A stretch of 64,000 nt of DNA from Planctomycetota bacterium (GCA_027493525.1 JAOSKN010000001.1:1488001-1552000); one strand, 5' to 3'; shown: positions 1 to 9,399, numbered from the stretch's first letter. The notes: a model not told the origin generated them from the sequence alone. A program made the numbers and translations.

Positions 1-230
1 TCTCGCCTCCGCTCGAGGATGCCAATCGCCGCGCGCCGCTCTTCGCGCTCGTGGGCGAGAAGAGCCCCTCCGCCGCAGCCTGGGCCAAAGCCGCGACCCT
101 CTGGCGCAGCCAGGGCGTGCCGCTGGCGCTGAACTCGATCCCCGAAAGGGGCGATGAGTGGCTCTTTGACGATGCGCGTTTTGATGAGCTGTTGAAGTGG
201 TTAGCGAAACTCCCCGTCCGAAATCCATAA
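1..230 (+). CDS. C-terminal fragment of a possible alpha/beta hydrolase
   Basis: An open frame enters from the left edge and ends at TAA 228-230, giving about 75 residues. The visible part has a hydrophobic strand (PLFALVGEK) followed by helices and ends ERGDEWLFDDARFDELLKWL. This resembles the last beta-strand, the loop that would hold the catalytic histidine, and the final helix of dienelactone-hydrolase-like proteins. No catalytic residue can be assigned in the fragment, so the family is a guess. The start lies outside the window. Confidence 0.55.
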   Translation, partial: SPPLEDANRRAPLFALVGEKSPSAAAWAKAATLWRSQGVPLALNSIPERGDEWLFDDARFDELLKWLAKLPVRNP

Positions 231-239
231 CGGCAGGTC

Positions 240-300
240 GTGTTATAGTTTTTCATAACACCCAAATTTCCTTCCGTTTTCCCTTGCAGTGTTATGAAAA
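240..300. repeat. GTGTTAT inverted repeats, possible operator
   Basis: GTGTTAT at 240-246 faces ATAACAC at 255-261. A longer perfect 12-base inverted repeat pairs 250-261 (TTTTCATAACAC) with 289-300 (GTGTTATGAAAA). Three half-sites in 60 bases of AT-rich non-coding DNA resemble a regulator binding region. No regulator is identified. Confidence 0.4.
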
Positions 301-423
301 CCAGTTATCTATCCTCTTGCTTTACACAACATCTAGCGCAATGGAGCGCTCAACACAGAACCTAGAGTCGTAGCGTCTGCGCGAGCTACAATCCCCCCAC
401 TAGTTCGCGTTGGCGTTTACGAG

Positions 424-453
424 ACCGGAGGTCGCAAGACCTCCGGTTTTTTT
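424..453 (+). terminator. Strong intrinsic terminator
   Basis: Perfect 10-bp stem (ACCGGAGGTC 424-433 with GACCTCCGGT 438-447) closed by a GCAA tetraloop and followed by seven T (447-453). It ends a transcript coming from the left, either the partial hydrolase gene or a small RNA in the preceding gap. Confidence 0.9.
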
Positions 454-597
454 GTGCCCATTTTTTTCCATAAGTCCTTGTGCGCTATCCCGTCACAGTG
501 CCCGTTCGATCCGTTGACCCGCGCGGGGTCATTTAGGGTTGAACCCCAGAAGGCTTTAGATAGAGTCGTTCGAACCTGGGGAGGTTCTTCCATCGTT

Positions 598-3500
598 ATG
601 CGTTCGCGCGCTTGGCGTTATGTGATTGCAGGAGTAGCGGCGCCGCTGAGCGTGCTGCTGCTCGTGTGCATCGTCGGGCAGCGCGTGCCTCCTCAAGTTC
701 CGTACGTCCCCGCCCCGCTCGCGGCGGAGCCCGACCCGGAGGCCAAGGCCGACGCGCGCGTGACGCTCGAAGCCTTCCCCCATTGGGGCGGCGGCTGGTC
801 GAGCGCCGCCGAAGACGGCGCGCATTTCTTCGACCGCGCGCGGGCGCAGGAACTCCGCCAGGCTGCCGGAGCGCAGGCGCGGTACGTAATCGACCTGAAC
901 GCGCGCGCGATCCTGCCTGACCCGGCGGTTAAGCCCGAAGAACTCGTCCCCGCCGGAGCGCCGCGGACGCTGCTCCTTCAGTTCAAGGCACAGCCGAGCG
1001 AAGCGCAGAAACAGGAACTCGCGCGGGCCGGCGTCGAGGTGATCCGCTACCTCGACGGGCACGCCTACCACGCGCGCGGCACGCGGGAGGCCTTTGCGGC
1101 GGCGCGCGCGAAGGAGTACGTCCGCGCGCTGGCGAAGCTCGACGCGCGGGACAAGCTGCATCCGCAGGTCTTCGCCGGGCGCAAGCCCGAATACGCGAAG
1201 CTCGGCGAAGGCATCTACGGCTACCGCCTGCTGGCCTACCCGGGCGCGCGACTGGACGAACTGAAAGCGGCCGTGGGCGAGGCCGGGGCGTCGCTGGTTC
1301 CGCAGGCCCCCAGCGTCCTGGGCCCCATGTTCGGGTTCAGCGGCGACGACAAGGCGATCCTGGCCCTGGCGGCGCTCCCGCAGGCGCGCTTTGTGAATTA
1401 CCTGCCCCCGCCGCCGGCCAAGCGCGACGCGACCACCGACCAGAACACCAACGTCACCGATGTCCGCGACGGCCCGCTGGCGCTCAGCGGAGCCGGCGTG
1501 GAGGTCGCCGTGCGCGAGGTCGAGAAGACGGGCACAGGGATCCAGCCCACGCCCGAAGACGTCCACGTGGATATCGAGCTCAACTACATCGACGAGGACT
1601 TCGACTCCGGCGCGCCCTTCGATCCCGATCACGCCACGAGCGTCAACGGGCAGATCGGCGGCCAGGGGGTGCAGGTCCCGAACGCCAAGGGCATCGCGCC
1701 GGGCGTCTTCCTTCACGGCTACGACCTGTACCCGCTGAATATCGACGCTTTCGCCACCGACGACATCGTGAACGCCGACGAGTTGCTGAGCGTGCGGCTG
1801 AGCAACCACTCCTACGGCCCCACCGGCGAAGGCGACGGGAGCTACGACACCATCAGCGCCGACTGGGACCAGGTCCTGCGCGACGGCGCGCTGGGCGAGG
1901 GACTCCTCGCCATGATCGCCAGCGCCGAGATCTCCCCCATCCGGCACAAGCAGATCGACTTCTTCAGCGGGATGAAAAACAGCATCTGCGTCAGCGCCAC
2001 CAACGACACGGCGCACTGCGGCGACGACGACCCCGCCACGCCCGTCGCCAGCGGCATCGCCTCGTTCGTGGACTTCGGCCCGATGCTGGACAGCCGCATC
2101 AAGCCCGACTGCGTCGCGCCCGGGACCACCATCACCCTGATCCGCGGCCTTTCCAGTTCGACCGTCAACAACGGAACCTCCTTCGCCAGCCCGGTCGTCA
2201 CCGGCATCCTGGCGCTGATCTTCGAGCACTACATCAACCGCAACCTGGGGCTGGAGCCGAGCGCGGCGCTGGCCAAGGGGATCCTGCTCAACGGCTGCAC
2301 CGACATCGGGAAGGCCGGCCCCGACGCGCGCTACGGCTGGGGCATCTGCAACGCCGAGAAGAGCGTGGACCTGATCACGCGGCACTTCGACACGCCCGCC
2401 GACCCGCTCTTCTTCGAGGGCGCCGTCGGGACCAACGACACCGACGAATACCTGATCGGCGTCTCCGGCGCCGAGACGGTCAAGGTCATGCTCGTCTGGC
2501 TCGACGCCGGCGGGGATCCCATGGCCGCCAAGGCGCTGGTGAACGACCTGGACCTGGAGGTCGTCAACCCCAGCGCCACGACGCTCTTTCCGTTTTCGCT
2601 GAACGTGAACTCCTTCGGCGCAAGCCCACAGGGCAACGAACAGAACGACCCGCCCGCCACCACGACCGGCGCGAACCGGCAGGACACCGTCGAGCAGGTC
2701 GTCGTGGTCAACCCGCCCTCCGGCGCCTACACGATCCGCGTCAAGGGCTTCAACGTGCCCTACGAGGACAACCCCGGCGACGGGCAGCGCTACGCCGTCG
2801 TGGTCTGCAAGGGCGCCGCGATCTCCGCGACCCTGGCCTGCGTCCCCGAAGCGCCCGGCAAGAACGTGAGCGGCGTCACCTACTTCCCCGTCGGCGGCGG
2901 GAACGCGAACTTCACCGTCAACATCGCCGGCGGCGTGGCCCCCTACACCATCGATTGGGACCTCGACGGCGACGACACGGTCGACAGCACCGACGTGACC
3001 AACTCGACCAGCTTCGCCTTCCCCGCCAACCCCTACATGTATCCGGCCGTGGTCGACGCCGACGACGACTTCTATCTGGCCAAGGCCACGATCACCGACA
3101 GTTCCGTCCCGCCCTTCGTGACCACGGCGACGCGCCCGGTCACGGTGCTGGTCCCGCCGACGGCCATCGCGGCCGGCGCGCCGGACTTCGGCGAAGCCCC
3201 GCTCAACGTCTTCTTCAACGGCAGCGCCTCCCTGGGCGTGATCGAGACCTACACCTGGGACTTCGGCGACTCGTCGATGGAGACCAACCCCGTCCCCACC
3301 ACCACGCACCTGTACGAGGACGTCGGGCTCTTCGGCGTCACGCTCACCGTCACCGACGTGGTCGGGCAGACGGGCAGCGACAACTCGCTCCTGATCGAGA
3401 CGACCAAGCGGCTGCGCACGGCCTACACGCAGCGCTTCGTGGGCTCGGTCAATTACCTGAAACGGACCGGGCGCTTCGCGCTGGTGCTCGTGACGCCCGA

Positions 3501-3942
3501 CCTGGCGCTCTCGTCGCTGGCCTACCGCAACGCGCTGCAGGCCCAGACCTACGCCGGGCGCGGTTACGACTTCTACATCAACGGCGACGAGACCACGGGC
3601 GAGCTGCTGGCGACCTTCGTCACCGACAAGTACGCGCGCAACCAGCCCCGGGATCGCTACCGCTCCTTCCGCATCCTGCTCCTGCGCAGGGGCTGGATCC
3701 TCATTACGTGGTCGGTCAAGGACGACCCGGAGTCCCCCGGCGATCCGGAGGCCGTCGCCACGATCTTCGAGGACAATTTCATGGGCGAGTTCGACCCGAG
3801 CACCGACAAGAACGACCCGCTGACCGACATCGAATTCCCCGTCGCGGTGGACACCCAGGACGCGACCTATCGCGCGACGTTCAAGCTGATCTTCACCAAC
3901 ATCCGCGGCATCGCCGGGCGCGTGATCGGGCGCAAGCCGTAG
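598..3942 (+). CDS. Secreted subtilisin-like (S8) protein with PKD domain
   Basis: About 1114 residues. ATG 598 is preceded by GGGGAGG (578-584) and opens a signal or anchor helix (residues 9-27, basic then hydrophobic). The S8 fold spans roughly residues 280-610. The serine motif GTSFASP is intact (Ser near 528) and the histidine lies in HATSVNG (near 345). The usual catalytic Asp strand reads VAVREVE (near 303), with Glu where Asp is expected, and the oxyanion-hole Asn segment (AxGN) reads AMIASAEI. A beta-barrel like the kp43/PPC type follows (about 620-740), then a PKD-like repeat and a clear PKD domain (YTWDFGD near 886). The unrecognised C-terminus is about 170 residues. Probably exported; proteolytic activity is doubtful given the substitutions. 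Confidence 0.85.
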   Translation: MRSRAWRYVIAGVAAPLSVLLLVCIVGQRVPPQVPYVPAPLAAEPDPEAKADARVTLEAFPHWGGGWSSAAEDGAHFFDRARAQELRQAAGAQARYVIDLNARAILPDPAVKPEELVPAGAPRTLLLQFKAQPSEAQKQELARAGVEVIRYLDGHAYHARGTREAFAAARAKEYVRALAKLDARDKLHPQVFAGRKPEYAKLGEGIYGYRLLAYPGARLDELKAAVGEAGASLVPQAPSVLGPMFGFSGDDKAILALAALPQARFVNYLPPPPAKRDATTDQNTNVTDVRDGPLALSGAGVEVAVREVEKTGTGIQPTPEDVHVDIELNYIDEDFDSGAPFDPDHATSVNGQIGGQGVQVPNAKGIAPGVFLHGYDLYPLNIDAFATDDIVNADELLSVRLSNHSYGPTGEGDGSYDTISADWDQVLRDGALGEGLLAMIASAEISPIRHKQIDFFSGMKNSICVSATNDTAHCGDDDPATPVASGIASFVDFGPMLDSRIKPDCVAPGTTITLIRGLSSSTVNNGTSFASPVVTGILALIFEHYINRNLGLEPSAALAKGILLNGCTDIGKAGPDARYGWGICNAEKSVDLITRHFDTPADPLFFEGAVGTNDTDEYLIGVSGAETVKVMLVWLDAGGDPMAAKALVNDLDLEVVNPSATTLFPFSLNVNSFGASPQGNEQNDPPATTTGANRQDTVEQVVVVNPPSGAYTIRVKGFNVPYEDNPGDGQRYAVVVCKGAAISATLACVPEAPGKNVSGVTYFPVGGGNANFTVNIAGGVAPYTIDWDLDGDDTVDSTDVTNSTSFAFPANPYMYPAVVDADDDFYLAKATITDSSVPPFVTTATRPVTVLVPPTAIAAGAPDFGEAPLNVFFNGSASLGVIETYTWDFGDSSMETNPVPTTTHLYEDVGLFGVTLTVTDVVGQTGSDNSLLIETTKRLRTAYTQRFVGSVNYLKRTGRFALVLVTPDLALSSLAYRNALQAQTYAGRGYDFYINGDETTGELLATFVTDKYARNQPRDRYRSFRILLLRRGWILITWSVKDDPESPGDPEAVATIFEDNFMGEFDPSTDKNDPLTDIEFPVAVDTQDATYRATFKLIFTNIRGIAGRVIGRKP

Positions 3943-4127
3943 GCGATCTCCGTGCCACGGCCGCCCCGTGCCGAACGCCGGGCCTTTTTCCCATCTTCAT
4001 ATTTCGCGCGGACGGCTACCGGCCAACCTCTGGCTTCGCCCCGCGCTTCGAGCTAGACTTTCCACGGTGGCGTTTGGAGCGCATTCATGCGCGCGCCACA
4101 GCGGCCCGTAGCCTGAGCAGCCTGCCC

Positions 4128-4574
4128 ATGAACGCGCCCACACCGTCCGCCCACGAACGCTACCCCGGCGGAGACGCTGCCTTCATTCTTGGCGTCTGCC
4201 TGATCCTGCTCGGCCCGCTGCTCGTGCTGGTCTCCTGCATCGGATACGCGGGGGAGGAAGCCGAGGGCCTCGCCATCCTGGCCTGGTCGTTGGGCCTGGC
4301 CCTGATGGGCGCGATCTCCCGCACGGCCGGCGACGGCCCAGTCTGGGCTTGGGAACTCCCTTTCTATTTGGCGCTGATGCTCATCGTAACGGGCGGGCAT
4401 CTCGCGGCGGGGCTGTACTTTGCGACAGCGCATTATACTCAGCCGGCAATTCGGGAATTCGGGTTCGGTTCCCACCTGGGCGCCGCCGTCTGGTGCCTCG
4501 CTGTTTCGCCCATGGGCTTCCTGGCCGCCAACCGGCTAGCCGGCCGACTGCGCCAATTAAGTAAGGGCCACTAG
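4128..4574 (+). CDS. Small four-helix membrane protein, unknown
   Basis: 148 residues from ATG 4128. Four hydrophobic segments are visible: about 18-40, 48-64, 78-100 and 117-138. The short N-terminus is hydrophilic and the C-terminus basic. No family is recognised. The gene stands alone, 185 bases after the S8 gene and 55 before the next. An upstream in-frame extension exists but overlaps the S8 gene out of frame, so the ATG next to the first helix is preferred. Confidence 0.6.
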   Translation: MNAPTPSAHERYPGGDAAFILGVCLILLGPLLVLVSCIGYAGEEAEGLAILAWSLGLALMGAISRTAGDGPVWAWELPFYLALMLIVTGGHLAAGLYFATAHYTQPAIREFGFGSHLGAAVWCLAVSPMGFLAANRLAGRLRQLSKGH

Positions 4575-4629
4575 TCCCGGCTCTTTGCCTGCGCTAGGAT
4601 AACCGCGCCGCCGGTTCGGAGCTTCCTCC

Positions 4630-5346
4630 ATGCGCGCCATCCTGCTGACGCTCCTGCTGGCCTCCCTGCTCTCCGTCCAGGCCGCCGAAACCGCCGCCCC
4701 TGCCGAGTCCACCGACTGGCGCGCCGAACTGAAGGCCCGCCTCGCGCGGAAGGTCACGCTCGAGATCCACGAGGCCGACGCCGAGTCCGCGCTCGCGATC
4801 CTGGAGAGCGAGACGAAGCTCGAACTCGTCGTCGATCCGCGCATCGCCCGCCTCCCGGACGCTTCGCGCGCCTTCACCTTCCGCGCCGCCGACGAGCCGC
4901 TCTACGACGTGCTCGTGCGCCTGGTCGCCGAGGCCGGCCTTGCCCTCGACCGGCTCGACGGCAAGCCCTTCGTCACCCACCCTACGCTGCCGCGCGGCGA
5001 GAAGCTGGGCTTCTTCGACGTCCGCGACCTGGCCCCCGGCGACAGCCGCGAGAAGAGCGCCGCCGAACTCCTGCTGGCCGCCGACCGCGCCTACTCCTGC
5101 TGCCCCCATCTTCTCGAGAACGAAAAAGCCTACGACCGCAAGGCCCGCGACCTCGTGCGCGAACTGCGCGAACGCCTCGCGCCGGAGTCCTGGAAGGACG
5201 CCAAGGCCTCCGCCGAGATCGTCCGCGGCATGCTCGTCGTCTCCCAGCGCGGCGAGGTCATCGCCCAGGTCCGCCCCTACCTCGAGGGCCTCCGCCAGGG
5301 CGCCGCCGCGCCCGACCTGGACTGGAAGAAGAGCAAGCGCCGCTGA
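4630..5346 (+). CDS. Secreted STN-like domain protein
   Basis: 238 residues. ATG 4630 follows GGAG (4618-4621) with an 8-base gap. A signal peptide spans residues 1-19 (LLTLLLASLLSVQA). Residues 35-115 have the pattern of a secretin/TonB short N-terminal domain: VTLEIHEADAESALAILE, then LVVDPRI, then EPLYDVLVRLVAEAGL. A later FFDVRDL motif resembles the YDVRDL stretch seen in planctomycete exported proteins. The tail is Lys/Arg-rich. There is no secretin channel domain, so this is a free STN-type protein of unknown role. Confidence 0.7.
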   Translation: MRAILLTLLLASLLSVQAAETAAPAESTDWRAELKARLARKVTLEIHEADAESALAILESETKLELVVDPRIARLPDASRAFTFRAADEPLYDVLVRLVAEAGLALDRLDGKPFVTHPTLPRGEKLGFFDVRDLAPGDSREKSAAELLLAADRAYSCCPHLLENEKAYDRKARDLVRELRERLAPESWKDAKASAEIVRGMLVVSQRGEVIAQVRPYLEGLRQGAAAPDLDWKKSKRR

Positions 5347-5535
5347 CCGCCGCGTTCGGAATCCCACCGGCCCGAAGTCCGCGCGCGAGTCCTCGCCTGC
5401 CTGAATGCCCCGCGCCAGGCGCGGAACGACCCGCTCTCGAAACGGGAGCCCTCCCGCAAGCCCTGACCGCCCCGTTTGGCGCTCCCGCTTCCCGGCTCCT
5501 TCGGTAGGGTGGTGGCGGACCCGGGAGACAAAACC

Positions 5536-7203
5536 GTGAACCCCAACGCCAGCGCGGAATTCGCCGAACACCGCATTCCCATGCGTGACGGGACCCGGCT
5601 GCAAGCGTTCCTGCTCCTGCCCGCCGGCGCCGGCCCGTTTCCGGGCCTCCTCGCGCGCTGCATGTACGGCACGGAGATGGTTCGCGAGAAGGCGCGCAAG
5701 TTCGCCGCGCGCGGCTACGCGGTGGTCCTGCAGAACGTTCGCGGCCGGCTGGGCAGCGAAGGGCAGCTCACCGGCGACGCGCGCAGCCCCGAGGACGGCT
5801 ACGACACGCTGGAGTGGATGTCCCGGCAGGCCTGGTGCAACGGGCGCATCGGGACCTTCGGCGGCTCGGCCCTCGCCAGCGTCCAGGCCGCCACGGCCTT
5901 CCTCGCCCATCCCGCGCACCGCGCCATGTGCCCGCAGGTTCTGCCCTACGGGCTGATGAGCCGCCTCGGCGGGGCGTTCATGTTCAGCCAGATCGCGCAG
6001 TGGCTGTACTTCTCGCAGAGCGGCGCGGAGCTGAAGCCCTACGACGCCGTCGACTGGATGCCGCACCTCCACCGCCTGCCGCTGACGAGCGTGCTGGACG
6101 AACTGGGCGGCTGCGTGGAGCTGTACCGCGAGCGCGTCACCCGCATCTTCGACGATTATTTCCAACTCGACCCGCCCGAAGCCTTCCGGCGGCTGAACAC
6201 GCCCAACCTGATGGTCACCGGCTGGTACGACCACTGCGCCACCGGCCCCGTGGACTTCTTCATGCTCACGCGCCGCCACGGCACGCAGGCGCAGCAGGCG
6301 CGGACGCACTTGGTCGTCGGTCCCTGGGACCACGCCTGCGACACGACCTCCGAGCCCCACGAGTACGACTTCGGCCCCGAAGCCAACCGCAACCACCTCG
6401 CCGCGGAACTGGACTTCTTCGCGCGGCACCTGCGCGGCGACGCGAGCCTTGCCCCGCTCCCGCCGGCGCGGATCTTCGTCATGGGCCGCAACGCCTGGCG
6501 CGACGAGGCCGAGTGGCCGCCGCGGCGCACCGTCGAGACGAAGTTCTACCTGCATTCGGACGGCGAGGCCCGCGGCACGCGCCGGCACGGAGCGCTCTCG
6601 ACGGTGGCCCCGGGCGGCGAGCGCCCCGATCCTTTCGTCTACGATCCGGCGCACCCCGTCCCGACCCTGGGCGGGGCCAACAGCCACCCCGCCCGCGCCC
6701 TGCCCATGCGCCGCGGCCCGCGCGACCAGCGCCTCGTGCTCTACCGCGACGACGTGCTGGTCTACGCGAGCGCGCCGCTGGCCGAACCGCTCGAAGTCAC
6801 CGGTATGCTCAAGCTGGTCCTCTACGTCTCTTCGTCCGCGCGCGATACGGATTTCACCGCGAAGCTGATGGACCTCCGCCCCGACGGCAACGCGCGGCTG
6901 CTCAGCGACGGCATCGTCCGCGCGCGCTACCGGAACGGGACGCGGAAGCCGGAGTTCCTCGCGCCGGGCGAGGTCGTCCGCTGCGAGATCGACCTCTGGT
7001 TCACCAGCAACGAATTCCAGGCCGGGCACCGCATCGGGCTGGCGGTCTCCAGCAGCAACTTCCCGCGCTTCGGGCGCAACCTCAACACGGGGGGCGACAA
7101 CGAGCGCGACGCGGAGTTCGTCCGCGCCGAGCAGCTCGTCTATCACGACGCCGCGCGCGCGTCGCACCTGCTGCTGCCGGTCATTCCGCGCGGCGGAAGT
7201 TGA
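5536..7203 (+). CDS. CocE/NonD family hydrolase
   Basis: 555 residues from GTG 5536, chosen because GGGAG (5523-5527) lies 8 bases upstream; the in-frame TTG at 5476 has no such site. The alpha/beta hydrolase core has its nucleophile in FGGSALAS (Ser near 111), acid in VTGWYDH and histidine in GPWDHA. The C-terminal third (from about 340) is the jelly-roll of the X-Pro dipeptidyl-peptidase C-terminal family, ending in SSSNFPRFGRNLNTGG, which is typical. The family cleaves esters, amides or acyl-peptide bonds; the substrate cannot be read. No signal peptide, so probably cytoplasmic. Confidence 0.88.
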   Translation: MNPNASAEFAEHRIPMRDGTRLQAFLLLPAGAGPFPGLLARCMYGTEMVREKARKFAARGYAVVLQNVRGRLGSEGQLTGDARSPEDGYDTLEWMSRQAWCNGRIGTFGGSALASVQAATAFLAHPAHRAMCPQVLPYGLMSRLGGAFMFSQIAQWLYFSQSGAELKPYDAVDWMPHLHRLPLTSVLDELGGCVELYRERVTRIFDDYFQLDPPEAFRRLNTPNLMVTGWYDHCATGPVDFFMLTRRHGTQAQQARTHLVVGPWDHACDTTSEPHEYDFGPEANRNHLAAELDFFARHLRGDASLAPLPPARIFVMGRNAWRDEAEWPPRRTVETKFYLHSDGEARGTRRHGALSTVAPGGERPDPFVYDPAHPVPTLGGANSHPARALPMRRGPRDQRLVLYRDDVLVYASAPLAEPLEVTGMLKLVLYVSSSARDTDFTAKLMDLRPDGNARLLSDGIVRARYRNGTRKPEFLAPGEVVRCEIDLWFTSNEFQAGHRIGLAVSSSNFPRFGRNLNTGGDNERDAEFVRAEQLVYHDAARASHLLLPVIPRGGS

Positions 7204-7424
7204 CGCGGGCAGGGCGAGCCGTTAGACGGAGCGTAAGCCTGTTGGTTTTTACACTTTGTGCAGCGGAGGTTGGTCGGAAGTCGGTGTGCCGTCTTTGATC
7301 CGAGTGTTCAAAAAACATCAGTGACAATCCGTCGAGAAGAAATCGGGGTTGGGCGCCCGCAACCTAACCCCAGCCCATCAGGGAAGTTCGCGAACCGGAT
7401 CGAGGATGAGCGACTACGGGGAAT

Positions 7425-7440
7425 TGGCCTCAATCTTGAT
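7425..7440 (+). promoter_or_regulatory. Possible sigma-54 promoter of glnB-glnA
   Basis: TGGCCT-N5-TTGAT matches the -24/-12 layout TGGCAC-N5-TTGCA in spacing and in the GG doublet, but has GA instead of GC at -12. The distance to the glnB ATG is 60 bases. Nitrogen genes are classic sigma-54 targets and an NtrC-type activator is encoded at 35.4 kb. The missing -12 C keeps confidence low. Confidence 0.3.
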
Positions 7441-7455
7441 AGGCATTCAGAGTCC

Positions 7456-7477
7456 GTCCCGGATCAGGGTCCGGGAC
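7456..7477 (+). promoter_or_regulatory. Leader hairpin before glnB
   Basis: GTCCCGGA (7456-7463) pairs perfectly with TCCGGGAC (7470-7477) around a 6-base loop. It lies 23 bases before the glnB start and is not followed by a T-tract, so it is not a terminator. It may shape the leader or mark a binding site. Confidence 0.4.
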
Positions 7478-7499
7478 CTTCCGAAAGGGTCTGTCGATC

Positions 7500-7847
7500 A
7501 TGAAGCTGATTGAAGCGATCATCCAGCCGTCGCGTCTCGAAGCGGTCAAGGAAGCTTTGAGCGAGGTCGAAGTGGTGCGTCTGACGGTCTGCGACGTGCA
7601 GGGCTTCGGCCGGCAGAAGGGGCGCACGGAGATCTACCGCGGCCACGAGTACACGGTGAACCTGTTGCGCAAGGTCAAGCTCGAGATCGCGGTAAACGAC
7701 GACTTCGTGGAGCCGACGATCCAGGCGATCATCCGCGGCGGCCGCTCGGGCGAGGAAGGGCAGATCGGCGACGGCAAGATCTTCGTCCTTCCGCTGGAAG
7801 ACTGCGTGCGCATCCGCACCGGCGAGCGCGGTCCGGAAGCCATCTGA
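7500..7847 (+). CDS. glnB: Nitrogen regulatory protein P-II
   Basis: 115 residues; PII trimer-forming sensor of 2-oxoglutarate, ATP/ADP and nitrogen status. The T-loop GFGRQKG...YRGHEY is intact, including Tyr51, the residue uridylylated in proteobacteria. The C-loop RIRTGERG is intact. The B-loop reads [15 protein letters not shown], three residues longer than the usual TGKIGDGKIF. AAGGG (7485-7489) precedes the ATG. The gene is followed 124 bases later by glnA, the usual PII-GS pairing, suggesting joint control by nitrogen. Confidence 0.96.
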   Translation: MKLIEAIIQPSRLEAVKEALSEVEVVRLTVCDVQGFGRQKGRTEIYRGHEYTVNLLRKVKLEIAVNDDFVEPTIQAIIRGGRSGEEGQIGDGKIFVLPLEDCVRIRTGERGPEAI

Positions 7848-7922
7848 CGGATTTCGAAGGTTCTCGACGGCATGCACCGGGGGGCGCTGGGCCACTCCGC
7901 GCGAGTCGTGGGATTCGGGTGA

Positions 7923-7939
7923 GCCGCCAGGGAGGCGGC
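7923..7939 (+). promoter_or_regulatory. Hairpin between glnB and glnA
   Basis: GCCGCC (7923-7928) pairs with GGCGGC (7934-7939) around a 5-base loop, 33 bases before the glnA start. There is no T-tract. It could affect relative expression of the two genes, but this is inference. Confidence 0.3.
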
Positions 7940-7971
7940 CGTACAGGCGTATCGGGTTAAGGAGCTCGGAC

Positions 7972-9399
7972 ATGGCAAAGACGGCGAAGGACGTCCTTGA
8001 ACTGGCGAAGTCCAAGGGCGTGAACACGGTGGACTTCCGCTTCATGGACTTCATCGGAACGTGGCAGCACTTCTCGACGCCCATTCGCGAACTGACCGAG
8101 GAGATTTTCGCGGACGGCCTGGGCTTCGACGGCTCCTCGATCCGCGGCTGGCAGGGCATCCACGAGTCCGACATGCTCGTGATCCCCGTCCCCGACACGG
8201 CCTTCATCGACCCCTTCTACAAGGACCCCACCCTGGTCCTGATCTGCAACATCCAGGACCCCATCACCCGCGCCGACTACAGCCGCGACCCCCGCAACAT
8301 CGCGCTCAAGGCCGAGAAGTTCCTCAGCAGCACCGGCATCGGCGACACGGTCTTCGTCGGCCCCGAGGCCGAGTTCTTCGTCTTCGACAACATCCGCATC
8401 TACGGCCAGACCAACGCCGCGGGCTACGAGATCGAGTCGGAGGAAGGCCACTGGACCAGCGGCCGGCCCGGCAGCGAAACGCGACCCAATCTGGGCCACG
8501 ACATCCGCCCCAAGGAAGGCTACTTCCCCGTCCCGCCCATCGACCAGCAGCAGGATCTGCGCAACGAGATGATGCTCACGATGGAACAGATCGGGCTCAA
8601 GATCGAGCGTCAGCACCACGAGGTCGCCACCGCCGGGCAGGCCGAGATCGACTTCGTCTTCGACACCCTCGTCAAGACCGCCGACAACCTGATGAAGTAC
8701 AAGTACGTGGTCAAGAACGTGGCCAAGAAGCACGGCAAGTGCGCCACCTTCATGCCCAAGCCGCTCTTCGGCGACAACGGCTCCGGCATGCACACGCACC
8801 TGTCGATCTGGAAAGGCGGCAAGAACGCCTTCGCCGGCAGCGGCTACGCGGGCCTCTCCGATATCGCGCTCTTCGCCATGGGCGGCGTCCTCAAGCACGC
8901 CCGCGCGCTGACCGCCTTCACCAACCCGACCACCAACAGCTACAAGCGCCTCACGCCCGGATACGAGGCCCCCATCAACTTGGCTTACAGCGCCCGCAAC
9001 CGCTCGGCCTGCCTGCGCATCCCGATGTTCAGCAACAACCCCAAGGCCAAGCGCTTCGAGTTCCGCTGTCCGGACCCGACCTGCAATCCGTACCTGGCCT
9101 TCTCCGCCCTGCTCATGGCCGCCATCGACGGCATCCAGAACAAGATCGATCCGGGCCGGCCGCTCGATAAGGACATCTACGACCTGCCCCCGGACGAGCT
9201 GGCCAAGGTGCCCAACACCCCCGGCAGCCTCGACGAGGCCCTCGAAGCCCTGGAAGAGGACCACGAGTTCCTGCTCAAGGGCGAGGTCTTCACCACCGAC
9301 GTCATCGAAGGCTGGGTCAACTACAAGCGCAAGAAGGAGTCCGACCAGGTCCGCCTGCGCCCGCATCCGCACGAGTTCTACCTGTACTTCGACATGTAA
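7972..9399 (+). CDS. glnA: Glutamine synthetase type I
   Basis: 475 residues, normal for GSI. It makes glutamine from glutamate, ammonia and ATP. Recognisable elements are [10 protein letters not shown] near the N-terminus, [11 protein letters not shown], the ATP/metal segment [30 protein letters not shown] and [20 protein letters not shown]. The segment DIYDLPPDE holds Tyr403, equivalent to the adenylylated tyrosine, so it belongs to the GSI-beta type. AAGGAG (7959-7964) lies 7 bases before the ATG. It forms a unit with glnB and is closed by a terminator at 9432. Confidence 0.98.
   Translation: MAKTAKDVLELAKSKGVNTVDFRFMDFIGTWQHFSTPIRELTEEIFADGLGFDGSSIRGWQGIHESDMLVIPVPDTAFIDPFYKDPTLVLICNIQDPITRADYSRDPRNIALKAEKFLSSTGIGDTVFVGPEAEFFVFDNIRIYGQTNAAGYEIESEEGHWTSGRPGSETRPNLGHDIRPKEGYFPVPPIDQQQDLRNEMMLTMEQIGLKIERQHHEVATAGQAEIDFVFDTLVKTADNLMKYKYVVKNVAKKHGKCATFMPKPLFGDNGSGMHTHLSIWKGGKNAFAGSGYAGLSDIALFAMGGVLKHARALTAFTNPTTNSYKRLTPGYEAPINLAYSARNRSACLRIPMFSNNPKAKRFEFRCPDPTCNPYLAFSALLMAAIDGIQNKIDPGRPLDKDIYDLPPDELAKVPNTPGSLDEALEALEEDHEFLLKGEVFTTDVIEGWVNYKRKKESDQVRLRPHPHEFYLYFDM

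Larger units (their letters stand above)
231..597. other. Non-coding gap with repeats and a terminator
   Basis: No convincing ORF. The first part is AT-rich compared with the flanking genes and carries three copies of GTGTTAT in alternating orientation (240-300). The second part (about 360-423) has no gene but leads into the terminator at 424-453, which lies about 190 bases beyond the upstream stop codon. A small untranslated transcript ending at that terminator is possible but unproven. Confidence 0.5.
7204..7499. other. Upstream region of glnB-glnA
   Basis: 296 bases without a gene. It contains an imperfect sigma-54-like box (7425-7440) and an 8-bp hairpin (7456-7463 with 7470-7477) in the probable leader. 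The weak open frame across it has no family resemblance and is not called. Confidence 0.6.

Noticed and set aside
360..423. Possible tRNA or tmRNA 3' end before the first terminator
   Set aside because: No cloverleaf, no T-arm consensus and no CCA end could be fitted.
556..3309. A 917-codon open frame on the minus strand across the S8 gene
   Set aside because: High-GC shadow. The plus strand shows protease and PKD motifs, while the minus frame is His/Arg/Val/Gly-rich without any domain.
4594..7167. An 857-codon open frame on the minus strand
   Set aside because: Shadow of the STN-like and CocE genes; composition typical of antisense high-GC frames and no motif.
7258..7503. Small plus-strand ORF before glnB
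   Set aside because: No ribosome site, no family, overlaps the glnB start; the stretch looks like promoter and leader.
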